Below are positions 37,914 to 40,534 of a stretch of 40,534 bases of DNA, in pieces. A program made the translations under genes and the position numbers. The stretch is from positions 1 to 40,534 of the forward strand of contig JBMYQA010000017.1 in assembly GCA_049600855.1 (NCBI GenBank). The letters run 5' to 3'. Under the pieces are notes generated by a model. The model was not told the origin of the DNA. It was given only the letters and a program-made list of their open reading frames with translations, and searched no databases. Source of the DNA: JBMYQA01 sp049600855 (GTDB taxonomy: Bacteria > Bacteroidota > Bacteroidia > Cytophagales > Flammeovirgaceae). Position 1 is the first letter of the stretch. Every line of letters begins with the position of its first letter.

Positions 37914-40534
37914 ATGAAAAGCCAAGAATTGCTACAAGATCAGAAAAATTGGTCGAATGCAAAAAAATTGCTCTTACAGAAATTGCTTCATGGAAAAGCG
38001 GACACGAATTCCATTCCAAAAGCGCAGGAAAGTAATTTATATCCGCTTTCGCTCGCCCAAAAGCGGATATGGTTTTTGGAAGAATTGGTGCCTAACCAAG
38101 CTGTTTTTAATGTTCCTATGGCTTTTAAAATTGAAGGAAAGCTGGATGTCGGAATACTAAAAAACAGCATCAAGGAATTAAGTAAGCGACATCGCATCCT
38201 GTCCAGCAAAGTGGTTATTGAACACGGAGAACCTTATCAAACCTTATCTCATGAATCCCCTGAGTTAACCATCGTTTCCCCTCAACACGAGGAAGAGGCA
38301 GATTGGCAATGGGCTGAAAAGTTGGCAGCTCAAGAAGCCCAAAAACCCATTTCCATTCATGAAGGTAATTATGCGCGTTTTACCTTGTATGCAGTTGCTG
38401 ACGATCAGTATTTATTAGTCATGGTTTTGCATCACATCATCTGCGATGGCTGGTCTTTTGGAATTATCTTTGAAGAACTGGCAAATGCCTATAAAAAATT
38501 AACGGGGCAATCAAGTAGCCAACAGCATGACTTGCCCATTCAATATACTGATTTTGCAGTATGGCAAAATCAACCCGCTTACCTGAATACGGCCTTGCCC
38601 CATATTCAGTATTGGAAAAGTAAGCTACAAGGTAAAAAGGCTACACAACCCTTATCCTTCAAGCAACCATTAAAAACAAATGAACTGACCTATCAAGGAA
38701 AGCGCCTCTACTTTGAGTGGAATACCTCGTTAACTTCACAATTAGAACGCTATGCGAAAGCAAATAAAGTAACACTCAACATGTTGCTAACCGCCTTGTA
38801 TAAACTCGTTTTTTACTGTTATACACATGAAAAAAACAATCTCTTAGGTATTCCAATTGCCAATAGGAACTTGCCAGAATTGGAGAAGTTGGTCGGTTTT
38901 GTAGCAAATACCTTAGTAATTCAAACTGAAATAGATGAAAGCCAATCTTTTACAACCTTTATGGAACAGGTAAAAGAAACCTGCCTCAATGCTTATAAAC
39001 ACCAAGATGCTCCTTTTGAAAAAGTGATAGAAGCCTTACAACCTGAACGCCAACTCAATCATTCCCAGTTGTTCCAAACAGCTTTTATCTTCCAAAATGC
39101 GCCGATGAAGCGTGTCGATTTCGCAAATTTAACCTTAAGCATGGTTGACATCCATAATGGAACAGCTCAATTTGAGATTTCATTAACGATGACTATGCTT
39201 CAAGATCGATTGAAGGGATTTTTTGAATACCAACAATGCTTATTTTCGGATCAAGATATCCAGCACTTCTCCGAAAAATTTGAAGCGCTCGCCTTATGTA
39301 TGCTAAAAAACCCTGATTTGCCAATTTACCAATTGAAGGAACAATTGAACATTCCTGCTCAATTAGCGCCTGCTCCCCAGCCCATTTATAACATCAGTAA
39401 AAGGTTTGAGGCCATCGCACAGCAATATCCTCATGCAATCGCCATCAAATATGGAGCAAGCGAATTGAGTTATCAGCAATTGAATCAAAAAGCGAACACA
39501 TTGGCGCATCAATTAATTGATCATGGCGTGAAACCCAATGATTTGGTCGCCATCTTCTGTCATAAATCTACTGAAATGCTGATTGGGCTTATCGCCATTT
39601 TAAAAGCAGGCGCTGCTTATTTGCCCTTAGACCCCATCAATCCGCAAGCAAGAATCAAGTTGATTTTGGAGCAAGCAGCCGTGAACACCTTATTGCTACA
39701 GCCTGATTTACAAGAAACCTTTGACAATTTGGGCATTAACGCTATCCAACGACTCCATTTACGAAGCGATGAGGAAGAAACGGAAACCAATCCAGATCGA
39801 CAGGTTAGTGACTTGCAACAAGCCTATGTGATGTTTACTTCTGGTTCTACTGGCATACCAAAAGGCGTAATGGTATCACACCTGAACGTATGCCGTTTAT
39901 TTGATGCATTGGAACAAGAAATAAAGTTTAACCATCAAGATGTTTGGACGCTGTTTCACTCTTTTGCTTTTGATTTTTCTGTATGGGAGATTTGGGGAGC
40001 GCTTTTGTATGGAGGAAAGCTGATTATTGTTGATTATTGGGAAAGCAGGTCGCCCGAAACATTCTACAAACTGGTACACAAAAATAAAGTCAGCGTACTG
40101 AGTCAAACCCCCTCGGCTTTCTATCAGTTAATGGATCAATGGTTAGAAAATAACCAAGCATCTACAGGAGCGTTAAGGGTAGTCGTCTTTGGTGGTGAAG
40201 CCCTGCATTTGCAGCGTTTATCGCCTTGGATCGAGCGTTTTGGAGCGCAGAAACCAGCATTAATTAACATGTATGGCATTACCGAAACCACCGTTCATGT
40301 AACAAACTATAAAGTATCAAAACAGGAATTAGTAGCAGAACACCTCATAGGCGAACCCATTGCTGACTTATCGGTACATGTATACGATGAAAATATGCAA
40401 GTTGTTGATGACTTACAGGAAGGTGAAATGTATGTTGGGGGACTAGGAGTAAGTCAAGGTTATTACAATTCGCCTCGCTTAACGGCTCAACGCTTTGTTC
40501 CTGACCCCTACTCGACCAAAGGCGAACGTTTATT
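37914..40534 (+). CDS. NRPS C-A(Thr-like), cut by the right edge of the window
   Basis: Partial gene; 873 residues are visible and the frame is open at the edge. ATG at 37914 follows the previous stop by nine bases. The N terminus KNWSNAKKLLLQKLLHGKA looks like a basic amphipathic docking helix. The C domain starts at LYPLSLAQKRIWFLEE and has HHIICDG (His173-174). The A domain shows FTSGSTGIPKG (~641), FDFSVWEIW at A4 and NMYGITETTVHV at A5. The code reads DFWSVGMVH with the final Lys not yet reached, one residue from standard threonine codes (DFWNVGMVH). The sequence ends before A7, so the carrier domain, any tailoring insert and further modules are unknown. The cluster clearly continues beyond the window. 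Confidence 0.92.
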   Translation, partial: MKSQELLQDQKNWSNAKKLLLQKLLHGKADTNSIPKAQESNLYPLSLAQKRIWFLEELVPNQAVFNVPMAFKIEGKLDVGILKNSIKELSKRHRILSSKVVIEHGEPYQTLSHESPELTIVSPQHEEEADWQWAEKLAAQEAQKPISIHEGNYARFTLYAVADDQYLLVMVLHHIICDGWSFGIIFEELANAYKKLTGQSSSQQHDLPIQYTDFAVWQNQPAYLNTALPHIQYWKSKLQGKKATQPLSFKQPLKTNELTYQGKRLYFEWNTSLTSQLERYAKANKVTLNMLLTALYKLVFYCYTHEKNNLLGIPIANRNLPELEKLVGFVANTLVIQTEIDESQSFTTFMEQVKETCLNAYKHQDAPFEKVIEALQPERQLNHSQLFQTAFIFQNAPMKRVDFANLTLSMVDIHNGTAQFEISLTMTMLQDRLKGFFEYQQCLFSDQDIQHFSEKFEALALCMLKNPDLPIYQLKEQLNIPAQLAPAPQPIYNISKRFEAIAQQYPHAIAIKYGASELSYQQLNQKANTLAHQLIDHGVKPNDLVAIFCHKSTEMLIGLIAILKAGAAYLPLDPINPQARIKLILEQAAVNTLLLQPDLQETFDNLGINAIQRLHLRSDEEETETNPDRQVSDLQQAYVMFTSGSTGIPKGVMVSHLNVCRLFDALEQEIKFNHQDVWTLFHSFAFDFSVWEIWGALLYGGKLIIVDYWESRSPETFYKLVHKNKVSVLSQTPSAFYQLMDQWLENNQASTGALRVVVFGGEALHLQRLSPWIERFGAQKPALINMYGITETTVHVTNYKVSKQELVAEHLIGEPIADLSVHVYDENMQVVDDLQEGEMYVGGLGVSQGYYNSPRLTAQRFVPDPYSTKGERL

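Overview
The window is AT-rich and every gene is on the + strand. A-rich leaders, little sign of Shine-Dalgarno sequences, a penicillin-binding protein 1C and a lipoprotein with a formylglycine-generating-enzyme-like (SUMF1) domain suggest a Bacteroidota bacterium, possibly a gliding or marine lineage. I cannot name a genus from the sequence.

Positions 1-5160 look like ordinary chromosome: pbpC, an AlkC-like DNA alkylation repair gene, and a lipoprotein that joins a SUMF1 domain to a FlgJ/GH73-like hydrolase domain. Positions 5161-5436 are non-coding. A small protein of unknown function (5437-5775) follows, with an intrinsic-terminator-like hairpin (5788-5814) behind it.

From 5846 to the right edge runs one co-directional, tightly packed hybrid NRPS/PKS cluster of about 34.7 kb that is not complete in the window. 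It encodes an MbtH-like protein, a type II thioesterase and seven assembly-line proteins. The 10-base N run at 26915-26924 is an assembly gap that splits one of these genes; I treat both halves as one protein. Domain order: FAAL-ACP / KS-AT-ACP / C-A(Thr)-nMT-T || C-A(Gly, interrupted by a luciferase-like monooxygenase and by an FkbM methyltransferase)-T || Cy-A(Cys-like)-T-Ox || TubC dock-C-A(Glu-like, interrupted by FkbM)-T / KS-(AT deleted)-T || C-A(beta-Ala-like)-T || KS-(degenerate AT)-ACP || C-A(Thr-like)... cut by the window edge.

If the line works in gene order, a fatty acid activated as acyl-AMP is extended once with malonate without beta-keto reduction. It then receives N-methyl-Thr, an alpha-oxygenated and possibly O-methylated Gly, a thiazole (or oxazole), a Glu-like residue, a further C2 unit, beta-Ala, a further C2 unit and a Thr-like residue. 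No ketoreductase, epimerase or chain-releasing domain is seen in the window. The most unusual points are the glycine adenylation domain carrying two different tailoring enzymes, and the three KS modules whose AT domains are intact, degenerate and absent. I do not recognise the product. Specificity codes were read by hand alignment to the PheA positions.
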